Shown here: positions 6,895 through 15,852 of the stretch, piece by piece | Position numbering within the stretch: position 1 is the stretch's first letter | Layout: each line of letters opens with the position of its first letter | Source of the DNA: Saprospiraceae bacterium | Lineage (GTDB): Bacteria; Bacteroidota; Bacteroidia; Chitinophagales; Saprospiraceae | DNA length: 29,906 nucleotides | NCBI GenBank assembly: GCA_007125435.1 | Contig: SLDF01000189.1 | Coordinates: forward strand, 1-29,906 | Direction of reading: 5' to 3' | Translations under genes and position numbers: made by a program | The notes under the pieces: generated by a model | Databases searched by the model: none | What the model was told of the DNA's origin: nothing | The model's input: only the letters and a program-made list of their open reading frames with translations

Positions 6895-7398
6895 ATGTGG
6901 GTAAAATACATAGTGGTTGGTTTGATGCTTTTTCAAGTGTATGGTGCATCCTTAAGCGAGCACCCCATCCATATCTCATTGGCAGAAATACATCAAAACA
7001 AAGAAAGCAATAAGCTTGAAATGAGCATCAAGATTTTCATCGATGACCTCGAAGATGACCTGGCCCTCCACGGACACCGCCACCTCAATATAGGTACTGA
7101 TAAAGAGGCTCATCATGCAGATTCGATTATCCATCAATATCTCATCCAATATTTTAAAATTCATGAGCAACAAAGACCGGTAAAATTTAATTGGATAGGC
7201 AAGGAATTGTCTGAAGATCTCATGGCTATCTGGTGTTACTTAGAAAGTGATGCTATTGACGATAGTGCACATTTGACTTTTGATTACTGCATACTCATGA
7301 ATCTATATGGCGACCAAAAAAACATATTACACGCCTACCTGAAAGGAGGCAAGAATATTCATAAAATATATACTTTCAGACAGTGCAAACGATTCTAA
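6895..7398 (+). CDS. DUF6702 family protein, probably exported
   Basis: 167-aa protein of a Bacteroidota family without known function. Residues 1-18 (MWVKYIVVGLMLFQVYGA) form a signal peptide, followed by the family hallmark HPIHISLAEIHQN and then LEMSIKIFIDDLEDDLA, which read as beta strands with an acidic turn. The rest is a soluble domain of about 130 residues rich in His and Asp. Its 3-prime end overlaps the yidD start by 16 nt, so translation is likely coupled. The placement with yidD and hemB suggests envelope or heme-related housekeeping, but that is inference from neighbourhood only. Confidence 0.8.
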   Translation: MWVKYIVVGLMLFQVYGASLSEHPIHISLAEIHQNKESNKLEMSIKIFIDDLEDDLALHGHRHLNIGTDKEAHHADSIIHQYLIQYFKIHEQQRPVKFNWIGKELSEDLMAIWCYLESDAIDDSAHLTFDYCILMNLYGDQKNILHAYLKGGKNIHKIYTFRQCKRF

Positions 7399-7643
7399 AA
7401 ACCATCATTCAAATATTAAATGGCATATTGATATTGCCGATCAGACTCTACCAAAAGCTGATATCGCCACTGTTGGGAAATAATTGTAGGTTTCACCCCA
7501 CTTGCTCTCATTATACCATAGAAGCGATCAAAGTATGGGGACCCATAAAAGGGCTCTATCTGGGCATAAGAAGGATATTGAAATGCCATCCATGGGGACC
7601 ACATGGATTTGATCCAGTACCTAAAAAACAAAAAGAAAAATGA
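7383..7643 (+). CDS. yidD: Membrane protein insertion efficiency factor YidD
   Basis: 86-aa YidD, a small membrane-associated protein that aids YidC-dependent insertion of inner-membrane proteins. The family motifs are complete: an N-terminal amphipathic helix ending LPIRLYQKLISPLLG, then NCRFHPTCSHYTIEAI with Cys35 and Cys41, then the GPIKGLYLGIRRILKCHPW segment with Cys68, and the closing GPHGFDPVP. The start is GTG at 7383; no in-frame ATG gives a full-length family protein. It overlaps the DUF6702 gene by 16 nt and the hemB start by 4 nt (ATGA), so all three genes form one tight operon. In many bacteria yidD sits next to rnpA and rpmH; here it does not. Confidence 0.95.
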   Translation: MQTILKTIIQILNGILILPIRLYQKLISPLLGNNCRFHPTCSHYTIEAIKVWGPIKGLYLGIRRILKCHPWGPHGFDPVPKKQKEK

Positions 7644-8629
7644 ATATCAGAAGACCAAGACGCAACAGGAAGAATGAAGCAACTAGACGCTTAATTCGTG
7701 AAACAAATCTCAATACTGAAAGACTTATCATGCCACTGTTTTTAATGGACGGCAAGAATAAGAAAGAACAAGTGGCTTCACTACCGGTAGCATATAGATA
7801 CTCACTTGATCACCTCATGAATGAAATAGAGGAGTGTATAGCTCTTGGCATTTCCAATTTTATGATCTTCCCGGCTGTATCTGAATCTTTAAAAGACAGA
7901 ATCGCATCATATAGCTATGCCGAAGACAATTTCTATCTCATCGCCGCTACTAAGATAAAAGAAAGATTCCAGGATATTACGTTGATTAGCGATGTCGCCA
8001 TGGACCCTTATAGCTCGGATGGTCACGACGGTCTGGTCAAAGATGGCGAAATCCTTAATGACGAGACCCTGCCAATTCTTGGTAAAATGTCAGTGGCTCA
8101 AGCTAAAGCCGGATTTGATATCCTAGGACCTTCAGATATGATGGACGGCAGAGTGGGATTTATTCGGGAGGCATTGGACGAAGCGGGGTTTACTGAGACA
8201 AGCATCATGTCTTACACTGCTAAATATGCGAGTGCAATGTATGGACCATTCAGAGATGCATTAGAATCCGCTCCCAAGTCTGGCGATAAGAAAACCTACC
8301 AAATGGACCCAGCTAATAGTAGAGAAGCACTGATCGAAGCTGAGCTGGACACTGTGGAAGGCGCAGATTTTCTGATGGTAAAACCTGCACTACACTATCT
8401 CGACATCATCAAATCACTCAGCGATCAGTTTGAATTGCCTATAGCTGCTTATCACGTCAGTGGAGAATGCGCCATGCTCATAGCTGCTTGTCAAAGAGGA
8501 TGGTTAGATTATCAAAAGGCCATGCCTGAAGTCTTGACCTCTATCCATCGTGCGGGAGCAAAAGCTATAATCTCTTACTTTGCTAAAGATTATGCCAGAT
8601 ATATGGACGGACAGCAAGTAAATGTATAA
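7640..8629 (+). CDS. hemB: Delta-aminolevulinic acid dehydratase (porphobilinogen synthase)
   Basis: 329-aa HemB, which condenses two 5-aminolevulinate molecules to porphobilinogen in heme synthesis. The Schiff-base lysines are Lys195 (SYTAKYASAMYGP) and Lys248 (FLMVKPALHYLD). The segment where zinc enzymes carry three cysteines reads DVAMDPYSSDGHDG (residues 118-131) and lacks all of them, so this is the magnesium-type enzyme, as in Pseudomonas. The C-terminal GWLDYQKAMPEVLTSIHRAG and ISYFAKDYAR are typical. The start ATG overlaps the yidD stop. The gene converges on the M48 peptidase gene 26 bp away. Confidence 0.97.
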   Translation: MNIRRPRRNRKNEATRRLIRETNLNTERLIMPLFLMDGKNKKEQVASLPVAYRYSLDHLMNEIEECIALGISNFMIFPAVSESLKDRIASYSYAEDNFYLIAATKIKERFQDITLISDVAMDPYSSDGHDGLVKDGEILNDETLPILGKMSVAQAKAGFDILGPSDMMDGRVGFIREALDEAGFTETSIMSYTAKYASAMYGPFRDALESAPKSGDKKTYQMDPANSREALIEAELDTVEGADFLMVKPALHYLDIIKSLSDQFELPIAAYHVSGECAMLIAACQRGWLDYQKAMPEVLTSIHRAGAKAIISYFAKDYARYMDGQQVNV

Positions 8630-8633
8630 TGGC

Positions 8634-8649
8634 TTCTTACCGCTAAGAA
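8634..8649. terminator. Small hairpin between convergent genes
   Basis: TTCTTA and TAAGAA flank a CCGC loop in the 26-bp gap between the hemB and M48 peptidase stop codons. It is a 6-bp AU-rich stem without a U-tract, so only a weak bidirectional terminator at best. Confidence 0.3.
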
Positions 8650-8655
8650 AGATCT

Positions 8656-9483
8656 TCACAGCTCTGAGTCGATTGCTTCAACTTCTATACTTTCTTCATC
8701 CTCTTGCTCATAAGTCACTCCTGGCCAGGGAATAAAGTGGTTAACTTCGCTGAAGTCTTCCATATCGTATTCAAATGATTTTTTGATCCGCTCCTCTACC
8801 GATGGATGAGAGCTAATGATCGTCACATTGGGAATATTACTGTCGTAAGCCTCCTGAAGCTTCCTGAAGAGTGTACCGAGATTCCTCGGACTTATGCCGG
8901 AGTCGTGGAGCAAGTTAAGCGCAAAATCATCGGCTTCTCTCTCCTGTTTTCGACTGAAAGCACTCTTACTCAGCATTTTTATAACTTCTTTGATGAGCAA
9001 TGTATCTCCGGTGCTGATTCCTAATAATACAGTAATCCCAAACTCTGATATCAATCTCCGGATGACGTGATCGTGTTCTATATGACCCATTTCGTGAGCC
9101 ATTACGGCTGCTATCTCCTCTGGACGTTCTGCCATCTCGAGCATTCCTTTGAAGAAATAGATACGCCCTCCTAATGTTGCAAATGCATTGATCTCAGAAT
9201 TGCCTAATACCTTGACTTTATATTCCTTTTGCTTACTGGACTCCATCTGGCGGTGAAGAATAGCCACTATAGAGTCCAAGCCTTCATCATATTCAGTAGA
9301 GTCGATCACCTTAAACTGCTGCTCTATGATGTTGATAATGAACTCTGATAGTTTTTCTTCCTGATCTTCGGATAACCAGCCCTTTTCGACATCTCTTTCG
9401 GGCAAGACCAGAGTCAATACCAGCCAAACCAAACCAAATGTGGCTAATAAAATCAATGCGTCTCTGAATAACTTTCGCTTCAT
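8656..9483 (-). CDS. M48-family zinc metallopeptidase, membrane-anchored
   Basis: 275-aa peptidase of the M48 group (HtpX/Oma1/BepA-like). One N-terminal membrane anchor spans residues 9-27. The zinc site is HEMGH (130-134), and the third ligand lies in the ExxxD motif EREAD (181-185). Other family marks are NAFATLGGRIYFFKGML (99-115) before the active site and SSHPSVEERI near residue 230. There are no TPR repeats, so it is closer to the short single-domain peptidases involved in envelope quality control than to BepA. The last 30 residues are very acidic. It is followed upstream on the same strand by two multi-span membrane proteins, perhaps one transcription unit (51 and 59 bp gaps). Confidence 0.9.
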   Translation of the reverse strand: MKRKLFRDALILLATFGLVWLVLTLVLPERDVEKGWLSEDQEEKLSEFIINIIEQQFKVIDSTEYDEGLDSIVAILHRQMESSKQKEYKVKVLGNSEINAFATLGGRIYFFKGMLEMAERPEEIAAVMAHEMGHIEHDHVIRRLISEFGITVLLGISTGDTLLIKEVIKMLSKSAFSRKQEREADDFALNLLHDSGISPRNLGTLFRKLQEAYDSNIPNVTIISSHPSVEERIKKSFEYDMEDFSEVNHFIPWPGVTYEQEDEESIEVEAIDSEL

Positions 9484-9534
9484 ATAATAAGAAATGTAAA
9501 AATCATTTGATACTTATTTCTCCAGACTTCAACT

Positions 9535-10026
9535 TCAAACCGGCGGTCTATTAACTTCTTCTGTTGCATAGGATTCTCTTTCCTCTCTTACTCTGAATGC
9601 CATTTCATATGCTAATCGCCCGAAAAATAAAAAATAATACATCTTGCCATTCCTAGCACTGACTGCAGCTATAATGCTGAAGATTAAATAAATTATATTA
9701 AAGACGGCTACCGCTATGGCCAGTCCGAAAAATAAAGAGGAAAAACCATAGTTGAAAAAAAAGTTCCTAATCGCCCAGGCCACAATAACCCCATTGAGTA
9801 AGCTCAGTGGCACCTGTGAGTAGAGAGACTGTATCAAGTGAAACCTTACAAATGGACTGCGCTTACGATGCAGGAAGTAATAAATAATAGAAGCCAAAAC
9901 ATTGATAAAGGGCAACGGTAAACCTGCGCCTAACGCGGCGAACATCATTAAATAAGCACCCATGGCATCTTCTTTCTCCTTCACAGGGATGTCAGCAGGC
10001 TGGGGCATGTCTATATATTCACTCAT
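9535..10026 (-). CDS. DUF4870-like (Tic20-type fold) membrane protein
   Basis: 163-aa membrane protein. A hydrophilic N-terminus (1-22) is followed by about three to four hydrophobic segments (24-53, 72-90, 92-120, 122-145). The motif FVRFHLIQSLYSQVPLSLLNG matches the DUF4870 pattern in which a His/Gln-containing helix joins two membrane segments. No enzymatic residues are seen and the function is unknown. The neighbours are the M48 peptidase downstream and a DUF4389 protein upstream, all on the same strand, so a shared envelope role is possible. Confidence 0.65.
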   Translation of the reverse strand: MSEYIDMPQPADIPVKEKEDAMGAYLMMFAALGAGLPLPFINVLASIIYYFLHRKRSPFVRFHLIQSLYSQVPLSLLNGVIVAWAIRNFFFNYGFSSLFFGLAIAVAVFNIIYLIFSIIAAVSARNGKMYYFLFFGRLAYEMAFRVREERESYATEEVNRPPV

Positions 10027-10085
10027 GTTAAGTTTGTTTTATAGTTTATGATGTAAATGATAAAATTGTATATCAGTTGAAAATA

Positions 10086-10772
10086 TCAAACCAAGTCATC
10101 TTTACTATACGACTTGTCTTTATCGTCCCCATCTTCTTCATTCTCACCTGTGCTGTAGATGGCTGCTTCTCTTTCATATGCTGACATATCGGGATTAAGA
10201 GAAAATGGTGGATAGACATCCGTCAAATACATCATATAGGCATTGACTCTAGCCAACCAGCGTTGCACATTTAATATGAATTGAAACATATCCCTGGGAT
10301 ATGACCCAGTAAAAAGCACAGCCCACCAAGCAATAAACATGAGAAATGCTGCCACAATGTTCAGTAGATTTAGAATGAATAAGTGAGGCAGCAATACATA
10401 GAAAAAACCGAGTAAAGCTCTCAACAAAACGGTACCCCTATCTGAGGATGGCTTATATGGTATTTCGAAGGTAGTATTCTCATCCTCTACATCCAATCCA
10501 AAGGACGGATATCCATCGCTCATATTCAGCAGCCTGGCGTTGACCCTCCAACCCCACCGTAGATACTTCACTTGATACTCAAAGAAACTCTCGGGAAATC
10601 TCCCGGTAAACAAGATGATCCAAAATGAGATAAACTGTAGAATTGAACTCCAGATACCCAAAAATATCAATATAAAACCGTGAGGTAAGGCAATGTAAAA
10701 TATGCCAAAAAAAGACCTCAATAATAATTCTGAGCGACTGTAGCGTTCCTGATGGTAAATGTCAAATATCAT
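10086..10772 (-). CDS. Double DUF4389 membrane protein
   Basis: 228-aa protein made of two tandem DUF4389-type units (about residues 5-94 and 105-193). They align at a constant offset of 99: LPHGFIL with LPHLFIL, FWIILFTGRFP with WWAVLFTGSYP, LRWGWRVNARLLNMSDGYPSFGL with RWLARVNAYMMYLTDVYPPFSL. Each unit carries two membrane segments, giving four in all. The C-terminal 35 residues are hydrophilic and acidic. The function of the domain is unknown; the duplication suggests an internal pseudo-dimer. It is first in the minus-strand group DUF4389-DUF4870-M48. A promoter-like TTGTTTTTGC lies about 45 bp upstream, a near but imperfect -7 match. Confidence 0.8.
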   Translation of the reverse strand: MIFDIYHQERYSRSELLLRSFFGIFYIALPHGFILIFLGIWSSILQFISFWIILFTGRFPESFFEYQVKYLRWGWRVNARLLNMSDGYPSFGLDVEDENTTFEIPYKPSSDRGTVLLRALLGFFYVLLPHLFILNLLNIVAAFLMFIAWWAVLFTGSYPRDMFQFILNVQRWLARVNAYMMYLTDVYPPFSLNPDMSAYEREAAIYSTGENEEDGDDKDKSYSKDDLV

Positions 10773-10850
10773 AGCAAGTAAATTTATAGTTATCCTGTAA
10801 ATCTATAAATAATTTGCAAAAACAAGCTATAACAGCTATAATAATTTTGA

Positions 10851-13406
10851 CTATGCTGCATTTCGAGCCGCGTTGATAATACCGTACATGCACCTTAGCA
10901 CGATGCGCTGCAACACTAAAGCCATTTTTTCGTCCAGTTCATGGCCTTCGTTGAGCAATCGCTGCAAGGCATATTGCTGGATGGTAATCAAAGGTAGAAC
11001 GATCTTCTCTCTTAGCTTTATGGACTCCTTTGATAGTACATTGTCCTCCAACAAGTTATCCTGACCTGTGATTTCTAATAACCACTTATGTGTGCTTCTG
11101 TATTCTTCGAAGATAATATTCCAAAACTCTCCAAATTCAGGATGAAAGCGCATATAAGCTGTAGCCGGATAAAAAGCCTTAGCTAATGATTGCATACTAT
11201 TACCGATCAGGGCTCTAAAAAACAAAGAGCTTTGATACAGTTCCCTCACTTCTTCAAGTCGACCATCTTCACTCATTTGTTCTATGGCCGCACCAAGCCC
11301 AAAATACCCCGGTACATTCTGTTTCATCTGAGCCCACGAACCAACAAATGGGATAGCGCGCAGATCATCAAATGAGAAAGCACCATCGCCTTTTCGCTTT
11401 ACCGGTCTGGAGCCGATATTGGTCTTACCAAAAAAGCGGAGCGGAGTCGCCTTTTCCAGATAGGAAACAAATACATCGTGGTTCTTTAGGCTTTTATAGG
11501 CATCATAGCTGACATTAGCCAGTTCATCCAGTAATTGTCGTTCTCCACCACTTAATTGTCTGAAACGTTCAGCATAGAGGTCATTTTCAATACCGGCCGT
11601 GAGGAGTTGCTCGATATTATACTCTGCCGATATCGGCTTGCCAAAGTTAGCACTAATCGTCTGCCCTTGTATGGTGAGCTGTATTTCCTTGTTTTCTATA
11701 TCCGGGCCGAGTGAAGCATAGAAGTCATGCGTATTACCGCCGCCTCTTGCCGGCGGTCCACCTCTGCCATCAAAGAAGATGACTTTTATACCGTGCTCTC
11801 TTGATACCTTGGTCAGCGCCTCTTTAGCTCTGAAGATGGAGTAATTAGCCTGTAGATATCCACCATCCTTAGTACCATCCGAGAAGCCAAGCATAATCAC
11901 TTGCTTATTTCCTCTGGAAGTCAGATGTTCTCGGTATTCTGGCAGCGTATACAATGTCTCCATTACAGTAGGCGCTTTATCGAGAAATTCTATAGACTCA
12001 AATAAAGGTATTACATCCAGCGGTAATGGATCTTTACCCAAAATATTTCTAGCCAAAGTATAGACAGCGATCACATCTGCAGCGTACATAGCGTTGCTGA
12101 TGATATAGCGATGGCATGCCTTTTCTCCATTTCTCTCCTGGATCTGTGCTACAGCATAAAAGGTACGTACCATCTCTTTCAGAAAATCATCATTTACTTG
12201 GTCAGGTGTCAGATTATCAGCGTAACTGAGCATCTTTTGCAGTTGTTCACTCTCCTCTTCTCCTTGTTCCCAATCTGCGATTTCAACATTTGTAATAGCC
12301 TTCCACAGTTCACGATGCTTTCGACTATCCTGTCTGACATCAAGGTTTGCCATGTGGAAGCCGAATATCTTTGTCTTTAATATAAAGTCATCCAGCATGT
12401 TGAGAAAAAGTCCTTCATGCTGATCTATAAGTAACTGTCGGGCTTTTGACAAATCGCGCTCTAGTTCTTCCATAGTAGCATAACCCAACTGAGGATCGCC
12501 AAATACAGCATTGTAAATCTTCTTCTCTATATTCTCTATGTTCTGCTCTAGTGTCTTAAATGTCAGACGTCTCTTCAGTATCCTGATGTCCCGATAATAG
12601 CATTTGAGTGCTGTCTCCCTGAGCCTCTCTGCGACTTGCTCAGTGATCTCTGCCGTCACAAAAGGATTGCCATCTCGATCCCCGCCCGGCCAGAATCCAA
12701 TACTTACAATATCCGGATTATCAAACTGATCAATTTCCAGCCCTGTGAAGTCTAAAATCTTATTGACCACCCGTGGCACAGATTTATAAAACACATTCTC
12801 TAAATACCAGGTCAGACTTATGGCTTCATCATATGGCGAAGGCTTCTCTTGCTTCATGAATGGCGTCTTGCCAAGCTGCTGAAGTATCAGATCTATATGA
12901 GTGATATTATTATCCCTGATCGCATCCTCCAGATCAGTGATGATACCAAGGACCTGCCCCGGATAAAACTGTGTAGGGTGTGCCGTAAGAACAATCCTAA
13001 GTCCAAAAGTCCTCAGTTTATGGATCAACTGCTGCTCCAGTCCATCGGCCTTTATTCGATTGAATAAATATGGCAATGAGCCCTTGCCCTTGATAGGGTT
13101 GATGGTTTCATAAGAAGCATCCTCCACAGAATCGAATAACACGATCTGTCGCTCTACATACTGTATAAACCTAAATAGCAAATCATAACGCTCATCACTA
13201 TCCATCTCAGGAAACATCTCTGAAAAAAACTGGTCTACAATTTCTCTCGGCGTCATGTCCTGTTCGAATCCCTCTTCACTGGCTTGTGCAAATAACGGCA
13301 GCAGCGTACCAGTCTTATAGATATCCTTGAACGGCAAATTCAAAAACAGACTATTATAAATGGTATATCGATTGTTGACAGCTTCTCTATAGTGTTGAAC
13401 TTTCAT
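10851..13406 (-). CDS. ppc: Phosphoenolpyruvate carboxylase
   Basis: 851-aa PEP carboxylase, which adds bicarbonate to PEP to give oxaloacetate and refills the TCA cycle. The catalytic His143 is in VLTAHPTQ, and the substrate loop is GGDRDGNPF (241-249). Further marks are FHMANLDVRQDSRKH (350-364), MLGFSDGTKDGG (505-516) and the mobile loop GRGGPPARGGG (547-557). That loop differs from the GRGGxxGRGG form of proteobacteria, and the C-terminus ends RNAA instead of the usual NTG; both look like lineage-specific traits. The allosteric aspartate site cannot be judged by eye. It is monocistronic, with a 78-bp gap downstream to the DUF4389 gene and a 594-bp repeat-bearing gap upstream. Confidence 0.96.
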   Translation of the reverse strand: MKVQHYREAVNNRYTIYNSLFLNLPFKDIYKTGTLLPLFAQASEEGFEQDMTPREIVDQFFSEMFPEMDSDERYDLLFRFIQYVERQIVLFDSVEDASYETINPIKGKGSLPYLFNRIKADGLEQQLIHKLRTFGLRIVLTAHPTQFYPGQVLGIITDLEDAIRDNNITHIDLILQQLGKTPFMKQEKPSPYDEAISLTWYLENVFYKSVPRVVNKILDFTGLEIDQFDNPDIVSIGFWPGGDRDGNPFVTAEITEQVAERLRETALKCYYRDIRILKRRLTFKTLEQNIENIEKKIYNAVFGDPQLGYATMEELERDLSKARQLLIDQHEGLFLNMLDDFILKTKIFGFHMANLDVRQDSRKHRELWKAITNVEIADWEQGEEESEQLQKMLSYADNLTPDQVNDDFLKEMVRTFYAVAQIQERNGEKACHRYIISNAMYAADVIAVYTLARNILGKDPLPLDVIPLFESIEFLDKAPTVMETLYTLPEYREHLTSRGNKQVIMLGFSDGTKDGGYLQANYSIFRAKEALTKVSREHGIKVIFFDGRGGPPARGGGNTHDFYASLGPDIENKEIQLTIQGQTISANFGKPISAEYNIEQLLTAGIENDLYAERFRQLSGGERQLLDELANVSYDAYKSLKNHDVFVSYLEKATPLRFFGKTNIGSRPVKRKGDGAFSFDDLRAIPFVGSWAQMKQNVPGYFGLGAAIEQMSEDGRLEEVRELYQSSLFFRALIGNSMQSLAKAFYPATAYMRFHPEFGEFWNIIFEEYRSTHKWLLEITGQDNLLEDNVLSKESIKLREKIVLPLITIQQYALQRLLNEGHELDEKMALVLQRIVLRCMYGIINAARNAA

Positions 13407-14000
13407 GATTCTTCTTTAAAATTTAGTATTGCTAATCTATCTAATTTGCGACTGACTTCCAAGCTTTATCCTATTTCTAACCGGGACTTCAAAGTTCCAA
13501 AGCAATAGTAGTGTGATCACAATAATTGTTAAGTTTATTAGCAAGCATGACTCTTAGCACCGGGTGTATTTCATTTTATCGGTTTGGGCATCACCCTCCT
13601 CCTGTCGTCGGCGGGTCGCTACGTTGCGTGGCTCACTGTTCGTTCGGCCTCGATTCCGCTTTATGCTCCATCGAGTCTGGCTTCGCATTCGCTACACCAC
13701 CACTTCACATCGCTGATGCAAGACCCGAAAAAACGACATTTTTAAATGCACCCCATTGCACATCCCAAAAATAGAATAATATCCAAAACATATTGTTCTA
13801 TCAATTCACATTTCAGATCAAGATAATAAGTAAATTCTGCTATTGTGAAGGTTGAACTGAGCTTTGGTTCTGTTAAGGGCGTGCCCCAAAAGTGCAAAAA
13901 ACAACACAACAAGTCAGAATGTACAATTTTAACAAAATAGAGACAGATAGAAATTGTAAAATTCATAGAAAACTGATATTTTACAAATTGTAATGCATAA
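13407..14000. other. Repeat-bearing gap between divergent ppc and acyl-CoA dehydrogenase genes
   Basis: No credible gene. It holds one full copy of the dispersed repeat (13562-13753). The remainder (13755-14000) is AT-rich and must carry the promoter of the acyl-CoA dehydrogenase and, left of the repeat, that of ppc; no exact TAnnTTTG close to either start was found. A small GC hairpin GGGC/GCCC occurs near 13878-13887. Open frames here (for example 13526-13774) run through the repeat and are discounted. Confidence 0.55.
13562..13753 (-). mobile_element. Dispersed structured repeat, copy 2 (MITE-like)
   Basis: 192-bp element in the opposite orientation to copies 1 and 3. Its ends, GGGTGTATTTCATTTTATCG and the complement of the right end, GGGTGCATTTAAAAATGTCG, agree at 14 of 20 positions as imperfect terminal inverted repeats. 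The flanking 9-mers CTTAGCACC and CATTGCACA share six of nine bases, as a decayed target-site duplication might. The core contains CTCGAT/ATCGAG and GCATCA/TGATGC pairs. There is no coding capacity for a transposase. Confidence 0.65.
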
Positions 14001-15830
14001 ATGAATTCACCTCAAAACTACACGAACATGAGCAAAGCTTTTTCAGATCTTCAATTATTAGAGTTTTTGATATTCGATACGCATCGATCGGAAGAACTTT
14101 TCAAGGAGGAGTATTATGAGCACCTTGACAAGGAACAGGCGTTGGCTATGATTGCGTCTGCCCATGCTCTGGCAGAGCGCGATATGTTTCCATACTATCA
14201 GGAAATGGATGGCAATCCGGCAAAGTATGATGGGAACGGCAAGGTGATGACTCATCCACAACTTAAGGTCATCGTGCAAAATGCAGCCGAGCAAGGGTGG
14301 ATTGGTGCTTCGGCGTCATTTGAGCATGGTGGTATGCAGATTCCGGAGAGTGTAAATAACGCAGCCCAGCATATTTTTCAGGCAGCGAATAATGGTGTTC
14401 AGGGCTATCTGGGCTTGTCTGCCGGTGCTGCCAGATTAATCACCAACTTCGGGACGATGGAGCAAGTAGAGCGCTACGTCAAACCGATTTTTGAGGGCCA
14501 GTGGCAAGGTACTATGGCGTTGACTGAGCCACAAGCCGGGAGCTCGCTGGCTGATATCAAAACCTCAGCAACACCTACAGATCAAGACTACTATAAGATC
14601 AAAGGGCAAAAAATATTTATATCAGCCGGTCAGCATGAAGCTTGCGATAATTTTGTGCACTTGACATTAGCGCGTATAGAGGGTGCGCCGGCCGGGGTCA
14701 GAGGTATATCGCTTTTCATCATACCTAAGTACCGGGTTAAGGATGACGGCGACCTGGAGTACAATGATGTATTCTGCGCCGGTGAATATGAGAAAATGGG
14801 TCAAAAGGGCTATGCCACTACACACCTGGTCTTTGGTGATGATGATAACTGCAGGGGCTACCTGGTAGGCGAGGCCAATAAGGGGCTTACTTACATGTTT
14901 CAATTGATGAATGAAGCGCGAATAGGTGTCGGTCAAACGGCGGCATCCGTCGCATTGGCAGCATACAAAGCAGCATTGCAGTACGTACAAGAGCGTTCTC
15001 AAGGTCGCCACCCTTCAGAGAAAGACCCTGAGAAAGATCCTGTCTTACTCATAGAACACGCTGATGTCCAACGCATGCTGCTGACACAAAAAGCCATAGC
15101 GGAGGGCGCTCTGTCTTTAGCTTGTGAATGCAACAAAAGATATGATCTGGAACATGTATTGTCAGGCAAAGAGAAAGATGACAACCACCTCCTACTAGAG
15201 CTACTGACACCCGTAGTAAAGGCCTATGCATCTGAGGAAGCTAGCCGATCGGCGTCACTAGCTATACAGGTGCTCGGAGGCTATGGCTATACATTAGACT
15301 TCCCGGTCCAACAACACTACAGGGATATCAAAATAATGGCCATCTATGAAGGTACGACCGGTATTCAGTCAATGGATCTGCTCGGCAGAAAAGTTGTGAT
15401 AAATAATGGTAGGGCATTACAATTGCTGACCAAGGAGATTTCGAAAAGTATTGCTCAGGCCAATGAGTATGACGGACTAAAACCCTATGCAGGGCAATTA
15501 GAAGAAGCTCTAAATGGGTTCATAGCCATTTCTCAGCATTTATTTAAATATGCTCAGAATAACGAACTGGAGCGTTACCTCTCTGACGCAAATGTATATA
15601 TGGAAATGGCTGGCCATATGATAGTTGGTTGGCAGTGGCTGAAAATAGGGACAACAGCAAGTCAATTAATAAAAGACAATAAACACAATTACACTAAAGG
15701 CTTTTTGGAAGGGAAGATACATACCATGAAGTTTTATTATAAATACGAGCTACCGAAAACTAAAGTCTGTATAGAAGTATTAAAAGAAGATTCATGGCTT
15801 ACAGACCTCAGGGATTATAATTGGTTTTAG
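14001..15830 (+). CDS. Acyl-CoA dehydrogenase, large FadE/DmdC-like type
   Basis: 609-aa flavoenzyme that oxidises an acyl-CoA to the trans-2-enoyl-CoA, the first step of beta-oxidation. The size is that of the ~600-aa class (FadE5/DmdC-like) rather than the ~380-aa short/medium-chain enzymes. Visible marks are ALTEPQAGSSL (173-183, FAD/substrate region), NEARIGVG (304-311), QVLGGYGYT (423-431) and IYEGTTGIQ (448-456), with Glu450 as the probable catalytic base. The C-terminal extension (about 465-600) is typical of this class. Substrate chain length is not predictable. It is the only plus-strand gene between ppc and the ribosomal block, looks richer in GC than its neighbours, and is bracketed by inverted copies of the dispersed repeat. 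The start could also be Met10 (14028). Confidence 0.92.
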   Translation: MNSPQNYTNMSKAFSDLQLLEFLIFDTHRSEELFKEEYYEHLDKEQALAMIASAHALAERDMFPYYQEMDGNPAKYDGNGKVMTHPQLKVIVQNAAEQGWIGASASFEHGGMQIPESVNNAAQHIFQAANNGVQGYLGLSAGAARLITNFGTMEQVERYVKPIFEGQWQGTMALTEPQAGSSLADIKTSATPTDQDYYKIKGQKIFISAGQHEACDNFVHLTLARIEGAPAGVRGISLFIIPKYRVKDDGDLEYNDVFCAGEYEKMGQKGYATTHLVFGDDDNCRGYLVGEANKGLTYMFQLMNEARIGVGQTAASVALAAYKAALQYVQERSQGRHPSEKDPEKDPVLLIEHADVQRMLLTQKAIAEGALSLACECNKRYDLEHVLSGKEKDDNHLLLELLTPVVKAYASEEASRSASLAIQVLGGYGYTLDFPVQQHYRDIKIMAIYEGTTGIQSMDLLGRKVVINNGRALQLLTKEISKSIAQANEYDGLKPYAGQLEEALNGFIAISQHLFKYAQNNELERYLSDANVYMEMAGHMIVGWQWLKIGTTASQLIKDNKHNYTKGFLEGKIHTMKFYYKYELPKTKVCIEVLKEDSWLTDLRDYNWF

Positions 15831-15852
15831 TGTATTTCAGCGAAAGTCTATA

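Noticed and set aside
13526..13774. 82-codon open frame on the plus strand
   Set aside because: It spans almost exactly repeat copy 2 and has no promoter or ribosome site; the product is low-complexity and not conserved between copies.
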